From Rhodanobacter sp. (GTDB lineage Bacteria > Pseudomonadota > Gammaproteobacteria > Xanthomonadales > Rhodanobacteraceae): a stretch of DNA of 34,532 nucleotides. Positions within the stretch are counted from its first letter, which is position 1, and every line of letters begins with the position of its first letter. This document shows, piece after piece, positions 16,201-24,918 of the stretch. The notes below the pieces were generated by a model, which searched no databases, was not told the DNA's origin, and was given only the letters and a program-made list of their open reading frames with translations. The stretch is taken from NCBI GenBank assembly GCA_022730295.1, contig DZCM01000014.1, positions 1 to 34,532 on the forward strand, given 5' to 3'. The translations under genes were made by a program, and so were the position numbers.

Positions 16201-16429
16201 TACCCCCTTCCAAAGGAAGGGGGTCGCGTCGCAGGCGCGGGGGGATGTGGCCATGGACAGCGAGAAGCCATCCCCCTCGGTCCCCCTTCGCAAGCGAAGG
16301 GGGAAGTCGAGCCCCCCGCCTTCGGAACGAAGGGGGAAGGTAGGCCCACCCGTTGCCGAGTGAAGGGGAAAGGAAAGCTCGCCCTCTTCGGAACGAAGGG
16401 GGTCGCGCCGCAGGCGCGGGGGGATGTCG
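16201..16429. repeat. Cluster of GAAGGGGG-type palindromic repeats between mdtB and mdtC
   Basis: The 354-bp gap 16136-16489 holds no gene. Hairpins: 16203-16223 (CCCCCTTCC/GGAAGGGGG), 16282-16303 (CCCCCTTCGC/GCGAAGGGGG) and the 16382-16400 region. Two are followed by a tail TCGCGCCGCAGGCGCGGGGG or a one-base variant. A 39-bp stretch, 16391-16429, recurs exactly at 32736-32774 and 32893-32931. The rest (16141-16200) is G-rich low-complexity sequence. Confidence 0.9.
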
Positions 16430-16489
16430 TCGCCGTGCAGTGGACGGGGAGTTGTTGCCTGGCGCAAACGATGGATCATCGCCGGTTCC

Positions 16490-19400
16490 TCACGTGCCGC
16501 CCTCGTGCGCGAGTTCGGCATGTGCATGCCCGAACCGCGCCTTCAACCAATCCTGGAAACGTTCCATGTACAGGTAGATCACCGGCGTGGTGTACAGCGT
16601 CACCAGCTGCGACAGCAGCAGGCCACCGACGATCGAGATGCCGAGCGGCTGGCGCAGTTCCGAGCCGATGCCGGTTCCGAGCGCCAGCGGCAGCGCGCCA
16701 AACAGGGCCGCGAAGGTGGTCATCATGATTGGCCGGAAACGCAGCAGGCAGGCGCGCCGGATCGCCTCGTGCGTACTCATGCCGCCGCGTTGCGCGGTGA
16801 TCGCGAAGTCGATCATCATGATCGCGTTCTTCTTGACGATGCCGATCAGCAGCACGATGCCGACGATGCCGTCGACCGAAAGCGGCATTCCGAAAATGAG
16901 CAACGCCAGCAGTGCGCCCACGCCGGCCGGCGGCAGGGTCGAGAGGATCGTCAGCGGGTGGATGTAACTTTCATACAGCACGCCCAGCACGATGTAGATC
17001 ACGATGATGGCTGCCAGCAGCAGCAATACTTCGTTGCCGAGCGAGGAAGAAAATTCCGCCGCCTTGCCAATGAAGCCGGCGCGGATCTGTGCGGGCAGGT
17101 TCTGCGCTGCTGCGACGCGATTGATCGCATCGACCGCCTGCGACAACGAGTAGCCGGGCGCAACGTTGAACGAAATGATCACCGCCGGCAGCTGGTTCTG
17201 GTGCGCGATGACCAATGGCGTATCGGTGACGCTGGCGCTGGCCAGCGCCGACAATGGCACGGTGCCGCCGCCGCCCAACTGGATGCCGGTATTGGATTGG
17301 CCGATGCCGGTCGATGTCGACGAATTGGACGACTTCAGCATGCCGAGGCTGGTCGCGTTGCTGCCGGTCAGTGCACCGCTGGCGCCGTTCGAACGCACCC
17401 GCAGCATGTTCATGAGGTCGGCGCGGTTGCGAAATTCCGGCGCCACCTCCAGCACCACGCGGTACTGGTTCTGCTGGGTGAAGATGGTCGAAATCTGGCG
17501 CTGGCCGTAGGCGTCGTACAGGGTGTCGTCGATGGTCTGCACCGGTACGCCGAGGCGGCTGGCGGCCGTGCGGTCGATGTCGAGTTGCAGCGCGCGCCCG
17601 TTCGTGGCGAGGTTGTCGGAGACGTCGGTGACTTCGGGCAACTGCCGGATCGCAGCCAGCATCGTGCGCGCATGCGGCGCCAGGTCCGCCGCGCTCACTT
17701 CCGAAAGCGCGTACTGGTATTCGGTGGGGGCAACCGTGCTGTCGAGGGTGATGTCCTGCACCGGTTTCAGGAACAGTTCCACGCCCGGAATGCCGGCGAC
17801 GTCGTGCTGCAGGCTGGCCACCACGTCGCGCAGGCTGCCGCGTTGGCCGCGCGGCTTCAGCACGATGCTGACCTGGCCCTGATTGAGGGTGGGATTGATC
17901 GTACCTGCGCCGATGAACGCCGCCACGCCGGCCACCGCGGGATCGCGCCGCAAGGCCGCAGTGACGGCCTGCGTGTGTCTGGCCATTGCCGCAAAGGCGA
18001 TGTCGCTGTCGGCTTGCACCACACCGGTGATGAGTCCGGTGTCCTGTTCGGGCAGCAGGTCCTTCGGGATCGCGACGTACAGGACGATCGTCACCGCCAC
18101 CGAGGCCATCGCGATCAGGATGGTGGTGCGCTGGTGTGCCAGCACCCAGTCCAGCGTGACTTCGTACCAGCCCAGCATCTTTGCGTAGAAGCCGTGCCGG
18201 TTCTTGAGCGCAGCCTCATCGCCCTGCGGCAGCGAGCCTGGCTTCAACAGGTACGCACACATCATCGGCGTGAGCGTCAACGACACGCCCATCGAAATCG
18301 CCACCGCGATGGTCAGCACCCACGCGAATTCGTGGAACAGGCGGCCAGTGACGCCGGGCATCAACAGCAAAGGCAGGAACACCGCAATCAAGGAAACAGT
18401 CAGCGACAGCACCGTGAAGCCGATTTCGCGAGAACCTATTTCGGCGGCTTCCTTGCCGTCCTTGCCCTGCTCGATGTAACGCACGATGTTCTCGATCATC
18501 ACGATCGCATCGTCGACCACGAAACCGGTGGCGACGGTGAGCGCCATCAGGCTCAGGTTGTCCAGCGAGAATCCGGCAAACGCCATCACGGCGAAGGTGC
18601 CGACCAGCGACAAGGGCACCGCGACCGCGGGAATCAAGGTCGCCCACAGCCGCCGCAGGAACGCGAAGATCACCGCCACCACCAGCGCGATCGCCAGCAG
18701 CAGGGTCATTTCGACGTCGTGCACTGAGGCGCGGATGGTCACCGTGCGGTCGGCGAACACCGACAGGTGCACGCCCGCGGGCAACACGGCGCGCAGTTCC
18801 GGCAGCGTCTGCTCGATCTGGTCGACGGTATTGATGATGTTGGCGCCGGGCTGGCGGCGAATGTCCAGCAGCACCGCCGGCTTGCCGTTGGCCCACGCCG
18901 CCAGCTGGTCGTTCTCGACGCCGTCGACCACCGTGGCCACATCGGACAAGCGCACCGGTGCGCCGTTCTTGTAGGCGATGATGGTATGCGCGTAATCGGC
19001 CGCGCTTTGCAACTGATCGTTGGTGCCGATCACGTAGGTCTGCACCGCGCCGTTCAACGAGCCCTTGGCGGCGTTGACGTTGGCCTGGGTCAGCGCGCTG
19101 CGCACGTCTTCCATGGTCAGGCCGAGGTTGCCGAGCTTGCCCGGATCGACCTGCACGCGCACCGCCGGGCGCACGTTGCCGGCGATCGACACCAGCCCGA
19201 CGCCCGGTACCTGGGCGAGGCGTTGCGAAAGAATGGAATCGGCGTAATTGTTGACGTCACGCAGCGGCAGGCTGTCGGAGGTGAGCGCCAGGGTGATGAT
19301 CGGCGCGTCGGCTGGATTGACGCGCTTGTATACCGGTGGGTAGGGCAGGCTGCCCGGCAGGCGCGCGGTGCGCAGCGCCGACTGCACGTCCTGCGACGCG

Positions 19401-19708
19401 ACGTCGAGGTTGGTGTTCATCGCGAACTGCAGGGTGATGGTCGACAGGCCGGAGGCGCTATTCGAACTCATCATCGTGAGGCCGGAAATCTGCCCGAGCT
19501 GTTGCTCCAGAGGCGTGGTCACCAAAGTCTCGACCGTGGTCGCGCTGGCGCCCGGGTACTGCGTGGAGACCACCAGGCTTGGTGCTTCGATGTCCGGCAA
19601 TGCCGACACCGGCAACGCGCGGAAGCCGATGATGCCGAGCAGCAACACCGCCAGCATCAGCAGCGAGGTGGCGATTGGCCGGCGGATGAAGAGCGAGGAG
19701 AAGCTCAT
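16490..19708 (-). CDS. mdtB: RND multidrug efflux permease, MdtB-like
   Basis: 1072 residues starting MSFSSLFIRRPIATSLLMLA. RND hallmarks: first periplasmic loop with STQYPGASATTVETLVTTPL, TM4 aspartates in VATGFVVDDAIVMIENIVRY, and TM10 lysine in LIGIVKKNAIMMIDFAITAQ. It should pair with MdtC in a B2C heterotrimer. It is about 30 residues longer than E. coli MdtB; the excess is a Ser/Gly/Asn-rich segment at about 770-815 (NATSLGMLKSSNSSTSTGIG, then IQLGGGG) just before the conserved TVPLSALA of the second periplasmic loop. The insert should sit on the periplasmic docking or porter face. The protein shares the operon with MdtA upstream and MdtC downstream. Confidence 0.9.
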   Translation of the reverse strand: MSFSSLFIRRPIATSLLMLAVLLLGIIGFRALPVSALPDIEAPSLVVSTQYPGASATTVETLVTTPLEQQLGQISGLTMMSSNSASGLSTITLQFAMNTNLDVASQDVQSALRTARLPGSLPYPPVYKRVNPADAPIITLALTSDSLPLRDVNNYADSILSQRLAQVPGVGLVSIAGNVRPAVRVQVDPGKLGNLGLTMEDVRSALTQANVNAAKGSLNGAVQTYVIGTNDQLQSAADYAHTIIAYKNGAPVRLSDVATVVDGVENDQLAAWANGKPAVLLDIRRQPGANIINTVDQIEQTLPELRAVLPAGVHLSVFADRTVTIRASVHDVEMTLLLAIALVVAVIFAFLRRLWATLIPAVAVPLSLVGTFAVMAFAGFSLDNLSLMALTVATGFVVDDAIVMIENIVRYIEQGKDGKEAAEIGSREIGFTVLSLTVSLIAVFLPLLLMPGVTGRLFHEFAWVLTIAVAISMGVSLTLTPMMCAYLLKPGSLPQGDEAALKNRHGFYAKMLGWYEVTLDWVLAHQRTTILIAMASVAVTIVLYVAIPKDLLPEQDTGLITGVVQADSDIAFAAMARHTQAVTAALRRDPAVAGVAAFIGAGTINPTLNQGQVSIVLKPRGQRGSLRDVVASLQHDVAGIPGVELFLKPVQDITLDSTVAPTEYQYALSEVSAADLAPHARTMLAAIRQLPEVTDVSDNLATNGRALQLDIDRTAASRLGVPVQTIDDTLYDAYGQRQISTIFTQQNQYRVVLEVAPEFRNRADLMNMLRVRSNGASGALTGSNATSLGMLKSSNSSTSTGIGQSNTGIQLGGGGTVPLSALASASVTDTPLVIAHQNQLPAVIISFNVAPGYSLSQAVDAINRVAAAQNLPAQIRAGFIGKAAEFSSSLGNEVLLLLAAIIVIYIVLGVLYESYIHPLTILSTLPPAGVGALLALLIFGMPLSVDGIVGIVLLIGIVKKNAIMMIDFAITAQRGGMSTHEAIRRACLLRFRPIMMTTFAALFGALPLALGTGIGSELRQPLGISIVGGLLLSQLVTLYTTPVIYLYMERFQDWLKARFGHAHAELAHEGGT

Positions 19709-19740
19709 GGTGTCAGGCGCCGGTGGTCAGTTGAGTGCGG

Positions 19741-19852
19741 GCATCCCCCCGCGCTGCGCGCGCCCCCCTTCCTGCGGAAGGGGGTGAAAATGCACGCGCG
19801 TCCGTACTTGCCTTCCCCCTTCGCTTGCGAAGGGGGATCGAGGGGGATGTTT
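19741..19852. repeat. GAAGGGGG-type palindromic repeats between mdtA and mdtB
   Basis: The 176-bp gap between mdtA and mdtB contains the stem CCCCCTTCC-TGC-GGAAGGGGG (about 19765-19785) and CCCCCTTCGC-TT-GCGAAGGGGG (19815-19836), with ATCCCCCC / GGGGGATG ends facing outwards. The pair has the outward-facing arrangement of a bipartite REP element. It lies inside the presumed operon transcript. Confidence 0.88.
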
Positions 19853-19884
19853 CTGGACGCGTCATGTTCGTTCCGGGGCGCGAA

Positions 19885-21192
19885 TCAATGCCGCCTGCCA
19901 CCGCGCCCGCCGCCCTTCGCGGCCGCCTTGATTTCGGCCGTGGTGGGAGGCGCCGGGATCTCGCCGGGCTTCATCGGCGTGACCTTGCTGCCTTCCTTGA
20001 GGCGGAACTGGCCTGCGGTGACGACGAGGTCGCCGGCTTTCAGGCCCTTGCTGATGATGAGCCCGGTATCACCGGATTCGCCGCTGGTGGTGACCGCCTG
20101 CATCGTCACGTACTTGGCGGGCTTGTGGTCGGCAGCGGCGCTGCTGGCGGCATGCGCACCGCGTGCGCCGCGGCGCATCTTCTTCGCGCCATCCGGCTCG
20201 GCACTGGTTCCCGGCGGCGGTGTGTCCGTCACCAGCCACACATATTCGCCATTCGGGCCGCGCTGCACGGCTGCGGCCGGCACCACCAGCGCATTGTCAT
20301 CCACGCGCACCTGCAACCTGACGTTGGCGTACTGGCCCGGATACAGCTGGTTTTGTGCGTTCGGAAATTCCGCTTTCAACTCGAACGAGGCGGTATCGGG
20401 GTCGATCTGGTTGTCGATCACCTTCAGTACGCCGTCGGCCTCGACCGTATTGCCGCTGGCATCCAGCACCGCGACCTTCAGCGGCGCCTTGGCCTGCGCC
20501 GACCGCACTTCGTCGAGGTATTTGCCGGCCAGCGAGAAGATCACGTCGATCGGGTGCATCTGGGTGACGGTCACGATGCTGGTGCCTGTCGTGATCACGT
20601 TGCCAGGGCTCACCTGACGGATTCCCGCGACGCCGTTGATCGGCGAGGTGACCTTGGTGAAGCCGAGTTGCACCCTGGTGTTCTGGATCGAGGCGGCGTC
20701 GGCCGCGACCGCGGCCTGCCACTGCGCGAGTGTGTTCTTCTGGGTGATGCGGTCTATCTGGGCGACGTATTCGCGATACTTCGGATCCTCGGAGCGCTGG
20801 AGGTTGGCCTTGGCGGTGGCGAGTTGGGTCTGGTCCTGGGCGCGTTTGGCGAGTGCCTGATCCAACTGCGCCTGCAGCGTGCGCGGGTCGATTTGTGCCA
20901 GCAGCTGGCCCTTCGTCACCGGCTTGCCCTCGACGAAGTCGATGCTCAGCAATTGGCCGCCGACCTGCGGCTGCACGTTGACCGAATTGATCGGCTGCAC
21001 GGTGCCCTGGTTGCCGAGGTACATCGGCACGTTCTGCGCCGCCGCCGGAACGACCGTCACCGGCACCGGTCCGTTGGCGCTGAAATCGCCGAAGCCGCGC
21101 TGGCTGGAGCCGCCGAACACGCGCCACAGGATGATGACAAGGACTGCGACGCCAACCAGCGTCCAGATCCATTTGGTTCGCGACATGCGCAT
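19885..21192 (-). CDS. mdtA: RND efflux periplasmic adaptor, MdtA-like
   Basis: 435 residues; ATGs at 21192 and 21186 (MSRTKWIWTL) are both possible. One N-terminal membrane anchor (WIWTLVGVAVLVIILWRVFG, no lipobox) is followed by the membrane-fusion-protein order: barrel strand PVTVVPAAAQNVPMYLGNQG, lipoyl half GTVQPINSVNVQPQVGGQLL, an alpha-hairpin about 100-160 rich in Gln/Ala, second lipoyl half RVQLGFTKVTSPINGVAGIR and the beta-barrel with QMHPIDVIFSLAGKYLDEVR. The tail is basic and glycine-rich (GGGRGGRRH), unusual but at the very end. MdtA links the MdtBC pump to an outer-membrane TolC-type channel, which must be encoded elsewhere. First gene of the operon. Confidence 0.92.
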   Translation of the reverse strand: MRMSRTKWIWTLVGVAVLVIILWRVFGGSSQRGFGDFSANGPVPVTVVPAAAQNVPMYLGNQGTVQPINSVNVQPQVGGQLLSIDFVEGKPVTKGQLLAQIDPRTLQAQLDQALAKRAQDQTQLATAKANLQRSEDPKYREYVAQIDRITQKNTLAQWQAAVAADAASIQNTRVQLGFTKVTSPINGVAGIRQVSPGNVITTGTSIVTVTQMHPIDVIFSLAGKYLDEVRSAQAKAPLKVAVLDASGNTVEADGVLKVIDNQIDPDTASFELKAEFPNAQNQLYPGQYANVRLQVRVDDNALVVPAAAVQRGPNGEYVWLVTDTPPPGTSAEPDGAKKMRRGARGAHAASSAAADHKPAKYVTMQAVTTSGESGDTGLIISKGLKAGDLVVTAGQFRLKEGSKVTPMKPGEIPAPPTTAEIKAAAKGGGRGGRRH

Positions 21193-21333
21193 GCGGGGGT
21201 TGTCCGGAGGGTGGGGCTACGATTGGACTACGCACGCGGCAAGGGGTTGCCGCACGCAAAGCTCATCTGCCTAAATTACCCGATCAAACCTTCCGCGCGC
21301 CCCTGCCGAACGGCATGCCGCAGGGCATGACAA

Positions 21334-21359
21334 CCGTCACGGCGCTTGCGCCATGACGG
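21334..21359 (-). terminator. Hairpin downstream of the POT transporter gene
   Basis: CCGTCACGGCGC and GCGCCATGACGG pair over 12 positions with one C:A mismatch and a minimal loop. On the minus strand this lies 26 bp after the transporter stop and is followed by GGTTGTCATG, a weak T-run, so termination is plausible but not certain. The rest of 21193-21384 shows no gene; it should contain the mdtA promoter, which I could not pick out with confidence. Confidence 0.4.
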
Positions 21360-21384
21360 CGAATCGCTGTCAGGTGGGCGCAGG

Positions 21385-22962
21385 TCAGGCCGCCGAGTGG
21401 CTTGCGCCTTGGGTGAACTTGAGGATGCCCTTGCGATCCAGCCACCACAGCACCAGGGCTACGATCAGGGCGAAGATCGTGCAGCCAACGCCGGCAACAC
21501 CCAGCCAGTTATACAGGCGGGTGTAGATCGGCATCATCTGGACCGGGTCGGTGATGTTCGCGGGGACGCTGGCGGCAGTGGCGACCAAGCCGCCGTAGTA
21601 TTGCGCCACGCCCGAGGCCACGAAGTAGGCGCCCATCATGAAGCCGCCCATGCGTGCTGGCACGTAGCGGGCCACGAACGCAAGGCCGAGGCCGGAGGTC
21701 AGCAGCTCGCCGATCGAGCCGAAGCCGTAACCCCACACCATCACCCATTGGCTGGTCTTGCCGGGCGAGGTGGTGAAATGCCCGGCTGCACCGTAGATGA
21801 AGAATCCGATGGCGACCGCGAGGAAGCCGAGCGCGAACTTGCTGGCGATCGACAGGTCATTGCCGCGCTTGGCCGCGCGTGTGTAGAGGAGCGCCAGGAT
21901 CGGGCTCAGGGCAAAAATCCAGAGTGGGTTCAGGGCCTGGAACTGGGCTGGATCCCAAGTGAAAAGCTCGGCGCCGAACAGGCGAAAGACGGGGTCGACG
22001 TCGCGCAGCGCGAACAGGTTCAGCGAGGTCGACATCTGCTGGTAGAAGATGAAGAAGAACACCGTCTCGATCACCAGAATCAGCGCGATGATGATGCCGG
22101 CCCGCTCGGTCCTGTGGCACGAGTAGATGAGCCAGGCGAAGATCGCCAGCACGCACAGCCCCGCGATACGCACGAAATATTGCGCGACGGTTTGCTCCTT
22201 CAGGATGTAGGCCGAGATGAACACCACCACGATGCCACCGGCGATCACCGCCAGCAGCTTCCAGAATTTCATGGGGTGGTGGTCCGGCTCCGAGCCGATG
22301 TGGTTCAGCGTATGCCGCATCACCGCGTAGTTGCCGAGGCCGACCAGCAGGCCCACGCAGCACACCGCGAAGGCGATGTGCCAACCCAATCCGTCACCGA
22401 AGAAATTGTGGGCGTTGTCGCCCAGCAGCCAAGTCAGCTGGCCGTGGAACGGGGCGTTGAAGTAATTCTTGATGAGCGGCGTCGCCAGCATCGAGAAGGT
22501 CGAGCCGATGTTCACCGCCATGTAGTAAATCGTGAAGGCGCTGTCGATCTTGCTGTCGTCGCCCTCGTAGATCTTGCGCACGAGGTTGCCGGCGTTGGCC
22601 TTGAACAGGCCGTTGCCGACCACGATCACGCCGAGCGAGATGAACAGGAAGTTCGAGCTGTGCGCCGGTACCACCATCAGCGCATAACCGATCGCCAGCA
22701 CGACGGCGCCCAGCAGCATGGTGTGGCGGGTGCCGAAGAACTTGTCGCCAATCCAGCCGCCGACCGCCGGCGCTACGTAGATCAGGGCCGATGCCGCGCC
22801 CCAGGTCAGGTTGGCGGGGGTGTCCTGAAAGCCCAGCCGCTCGACCATGTAGTAAATGATCAGCGCCTGCATGCCGTAATAGCCGAAGCGCTCCCACATC
22901 TCGATCAGGAAGACGGTCGAGAACGAGCGGGTCTTGGAAACCGTGGGCATGGCGGCATTCAT
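21385..22962 (-). CDS. POT/PTR family proton-dependent oligopeptide transporter
   Basis: 525 residues with about 12-14 hydrophobic helices. The proton-coupling motif ExxERFxYYG is present in TM1 as Glu21, Glu24, Arg25, Tyr28-Tyr29 ([11 protein letters not shown]). The PTR2 signatures follow: [20 protein letters not shown], then [17 protein letters not shown] and [18 protein letters not shown]. The family imports di- and tripeptides across the inner membrane with protons; E. coli relatives are DtpA-D. Which of these is closest cannot be told by eye. The gene is monocistronic on the minus strand, diverging from thyA with a 159-bp palindromic element in between. Confidence 0.92.
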   Translation of the reverse strand: MNAAMPTVSKTRSFSTVFLIEMWERFGYYGMQALIIYYMVERLGFQDTPANLTWGAASALIYVAPAVGGWIGDKFFGTRHTMLLGAVVLAIGYALMVVPAHSSNFLFISLGVIVVGNGLFKANAGNLVRKIYEGDDSKIDSAFTIYYMAVNIGSTFSMLATPLIKNYFNAPFHGQLTWLLGDNAHNFFGDGLGWHIAFAVCCVGLLVGLGNYAVMRHTLNHIGSEPDHHPMKFWKLLAVIAGGIVVVFISAYILKEQTVAQYFVRIAGLCVLAIFAWLIYSCHRTERAGIIIALILVIETVFFFIFYQQMSTSLNLFALRDVDPVFRLFGAELFTWDPAQFQALNPLWIFALSPILALLYTRAAKRGNDLSIASKFALGFLAVAIGFFIYGAAGHFTTSPGKTSQWVMVWGYGFGSIGELLTSGLGLAFVARYVPARMGGFMMGAYFVASGVAQYYGGLVATAASVPANITDPVQMMPIYTRLYNWLGVAGVGCTIFALIVALVLWWLDRKGILKFTQGASHSAA

Positions 22963-23001
22963 GTTCGGGAAACACCCCTGTGGAAGAGCAATCGGTCAAG
23001 A

Positions 23002-23160
23002 CTAGCAGATTGTTGAAAAAGTGCTGTCCTGCACTTTTTCAACACGCCGGGTCCGGCACAGGTCCGGACTCGGCTTCACGGACCAAGCGCTTATGGCGCT
23101 TGATCCGCGGCGGGTCATCCATGACCCGCTCTGGCAGGGTGTTTTTCAACAATCTGCTAG
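23002..23160. mobile_element. 159-bp MITE-like element with 19-bp perfect terminal inverted repeats
   Basis: CTAGCAGATTGTTGAAAAA (23002-23020) is the exact reverse complement of 23142-23160. If the outer CTAG is a 4-bp target duplication, the core runs 23006-23156 with 15-bp inverted ends. Inside are more stems: GTTGAAAAAGTGC / GCACTTTTTCAAC (23012-23024 with 23031-23043), CAAGCGC / GCGCTTG (23084-23102) and GCGGGTCAT / ATGACCCGC (23110-23129). It encodes no transposase. Location is the divergent POT-thyA intergenic region. It could be a non-autonomous transposon mobilised by a transposase elsewhere. Confidence 0.75.
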
Positions 23161-23223
23161 CGGAATCGCGGCTGAGTGTGCCAACAGCCGGGGCTCGGGA
23201 CTTGGGAAGCGCGCGAGGGCTCT

Positions 23224-23268
23224 ACCCCGCTCCGCAGGAAAGGGGTCGGCGCGCAGCGCCGGGGGGTG
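23224..23268. repeat. Degenerate copy of the GAAGGGGG-type repeat upstream of thyA
   Basis: CCCCGCTCCGCAGGAAAGGGG followed by TCGGCGCGCAGCGCCGGGGG matches the stem-plus-tail plan of the other copies, with several changes. Just before it (23186-23215) is a G-rich low-complexity stretch. Together with the MITE-like element it accounts for most of 22963-23300. Confidence 0.6.
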
Positions 23269-23308
23269 CACGTGGCGCCCGCTCGCGTCCAACCATGCCT
23301 GATTCGGC

Positions 23309-23317
23309 TGCTATGCT
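23309..23317 (+). promoter_or_regulatory. Candidate extended -10 promoter for thyA
   Basis: TGCTATGCT matches an extended -10 element (TGn plus TATGCT), 38 bp upstream of the thyA ATG. No good -35 hexamer is placed 17 bp upstream, which extended -10 promoters can tolerate. Weak evidence. Confidence 0.3.
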
Positions 23318-23354
23318 GTTCTGGATACCCGGTCGCCGTTCCCGATATTTGCCC

Positions 23355-24149
23355 ATGCAGATCTACCTCGACCTCCTCCGCGACGTGCTTGAGAACGGCG
23401 CCCGCAAGGACGATCGCACCGGTACTGGCACATTCTCGGTGTTCGGCCGGCAAGTCCGCATGGATCTCGCTGCCGGCTTCCCGCTGCTCACCACCAAGAA
23501 ACTCCACCTGAAGTCGATCGTGCACGAGTTGCTGTGGTTCCTGCAAGGCAACACCAACATCGCCTACCTGAAGGAACACGGGGTCAGCATCTGGAACGAA
23601 TGGGCCGATGCCAGCGGCGATCTCGGGCCGGTATATGGCAAGCAATGGCGGGCGTGGCCCGCGCCGGACGGGCACACGATCGACCAGATCGCGCAGGTGA
23701 TCGATCAGATCCACAAGACGCCCGATTCACGCCGCATGCTGGTGTCGGCGTGGAATGTGGGCCAGCTGGACCAGATGGCCCTGATGCCTTGCCACGCGCT
23801 GTTCCAGTTCTACGTTGCGAACGGAAAGTTGTCGTGCCAGCTGTACCAGCGTTCGGCCGACATCTTCCTCGGCGTACCGTTCAACATCGCAAGCTACGCC
23901 TTGCTGACCTGCATGGTCGCACAGGTGTGTGGTCTCGAACGCGGCGACTTCGTGCATACCTTCGGTGACCTGCACCTGTATTCCAACCACGTCGAGCAGG
24001 CGCGTGAACAGCTCGCCCGTACGCCGCGAGCGCCGCCGAAGCTGGTGTTGAATCCCGGCGTGACATCGATCTTCGACTTCCATTTCGAGGACATCCACGT
24101 CATCGACTACGCGCCGTGGCCGGCGATCAAGGCGCCGGTGGCGGTGTGA
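23355..24149 (+). CDS. thyA: Thymidylate synthase
   Basis: 264 residues, the same length as E. coli ThyA, from the ATG at 23355 ([20 protein letters not shown]); an open frame from 22980 runs through the MITE-like element and is not coding. Key parts: [18 protein letters not shown] (dUMP phosphate Arg), [20 protein letters not shown], catalytic Cys146 in [30 protein letters not shown] and [15 protein letters not shown]. It methylates dUMP to dTMP with methylene-tetrahydrofolate, producing dihydrofolate. folA, whose product recycles dihydrofolate, comes next after 208 bp of repeats, so the two enzymes form a functional pair. Confidence 0.97.
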   Translation: MQIYLDLLRDVLENGARKDDRTGTGTFSVFGRQVRMDLAAGFPLLTTKKLHLKSIVHELLWFLQGNTNIAYLKEHGVSIWNEWADASGDLGPVYGKQWRAWPAPDGHTIDQIAQVIDQIHKTPDSRRMLVSAWNVGQLDQMALMPCHALFQFYVANGKLSCQLYQRSADIFLGVPFNIASYALLTCMVAQVCGLERGDFVHTFGDLHLYSNHVEQAREQLARTPRAPPKLVLNPGVTSIFDFHFEDIHVIDYAPWPAIKAPVAV

Positions 24150-24157
24150 GCGGGGCA

Positions 24158-24324
24158 AGCATCCCCCCGATGCTTCGCATCGACCCCCTTCCTGCGGAAG
24201 AGGGTGAACACCGCAGGCGCGGAAGTCACGCACATCTTCCGCAGGACGGGGGGAAGCGCCGGCATGACTTGAACGGTTACCTCCTTCCGCAGGAAGGGGG
24301 TCGCGCCGCAGGCGCGGGGGGATG
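24158..24324. repeat. GAAGGGGG-type palindromic repeats between thyA and folA
   Basis: Three related units fill the gap: ATCCCCCC followed by CCCCCTTCCTGCGGAAGAGG, a degenerate middle copy around 24230-24260, and CTCCTTCCGCAGGAAGGGGG with the GC-rich tail ending in GGGGGGATG at 24324. No gene is visible in the gap. The last unit ends 33 bp before the folA ATG, so the ribosome site must lie in the remaining stretch. Confidence 0.87.
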
Positions 24325-24357
24325 CGTTGTTCATCGTGCGAAGACGGCCCCTATCGC

Positions 24358-24840
24358 ATGATCACGCTCATCGCTGCCATCGATCGCAACCTTGCCATCG
24401 GCCGCGGCGGTGCGATGCCATGGCACCTGCCCGACGACCTGAAACGCTTCAAGGCGCTCACCCTGGGCAAGCCGGTACTGATGGGCCGCAAGACTGCGCT
24501 CGCGATCGGGCGTGCACTGCCGGGGCGATTGAACCTGGTGCTGACGCGGGGCAGCATCGCACCATTCGACGGGCAACGCGTCGTACATTCGCTGGACGCT
24601 GCGTTCGAACGCGCAGGGGCTGGTGAGCTGTGTGTGATTGGTGGCGGCGAGGTCTACGCGCTCGCCCTGCCGCGCGCGGAGCGCATGCACCTGACCTTGG
24701 TTGACACCGCAGCGGCTGATGCAGACACGTATTTCCCGGAATTCGACCGCGGCGGTTGGCGTGAGGTGCGCGAGCATCACGCAGCCGATGCGAAGCACGC
24801 GTTCGCGTTCGACTTCGTCGATCTGGATCGCAACAACTGA
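24358..24840 (+). CDS. folA: Dihydrofolate reductase
   Basis: 160 residues from the ATG at 24358 (MITLIAAIDRNLAIGRGGAM); a start at 24322 would add a cysteine-rich leader foreign to the family. Catalytic and binding residues align with E. coli numbering: Met20, Trp22 and Asp27 (MPWHLPDDLKRFK), then VLMGRKTALAIGRALPGRLN for NADPH and CVIGGGEVYALALPRAERMH. The acid pair is DADTYFPEF. It reduces dihydrofolate made by ThyA back to tetrahydrofolate and is the trimethoprim target. No resistance-type change is apparent at these positions. One palindromic repeat separates it from the Nudix-ThiE gene. Confidence 0.96.
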   Translation: MITLIAAIDRNLAIGRGGAMPWHLPDDLKRFKALTLGKPVLMGRKTALAIGRALPGRLNLVLTRGSIAPFDGQRVVHSLDAAFERAGAGELCVIGGGEVYALALPRAERMHLTLVDTAAADADTYFPEFDRGGWREVREHHAADAKHAFAFDFVDLDRNN

Positions 24841-24844
24841 AATC

Positions 24845-24890
24845 CCTTCCCCCGCGTGCGGGGGAAGGTGCCCGGAGGGCGGATGGGGGC
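24845..24890. repeat. Palindromic repeat between folA and the Nudix-ThiE gene
   Basis: CCTTCCCCCGC (24845-24855) pairs perfectly with GCGGGGGAAGG (24858-24868) over a 2-nt loop, followed by TGCCCGGAGGGCGGATGGGG. The latter half resembles a REP tail. It starts 5 bp after the folA stop, so it may act as an mRNA 3' stabiliser or attenuator. Confidence 0.8.
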
Positions 24891-24918
24891 AAAATCGTCA
24901 CAAGTCAGGTCAACGGCA

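Noticed and set aside
16424..18727. Long plus-strand open frame rich in Arg, His and Gln
   Set aside because: It is the antisense shadow of mdtB, as expected in GC-rich DNA; composition is unlike a real protein. The same holds for similar frames opposite mdtA, mdtC, pilB, pilC and the POT gene.
22980..23354. Upstream extension of the thyA frame
   Set aside because: It crosses the MITE-like element and a repeat; ThyA aligns in full from 23355.
24150..24357. Possible tRNA or structured RNA between thyA and folA
   Set aside because: The stems are explained by the repeat family and no cloverleaf or conserved T-arm sequence is present.
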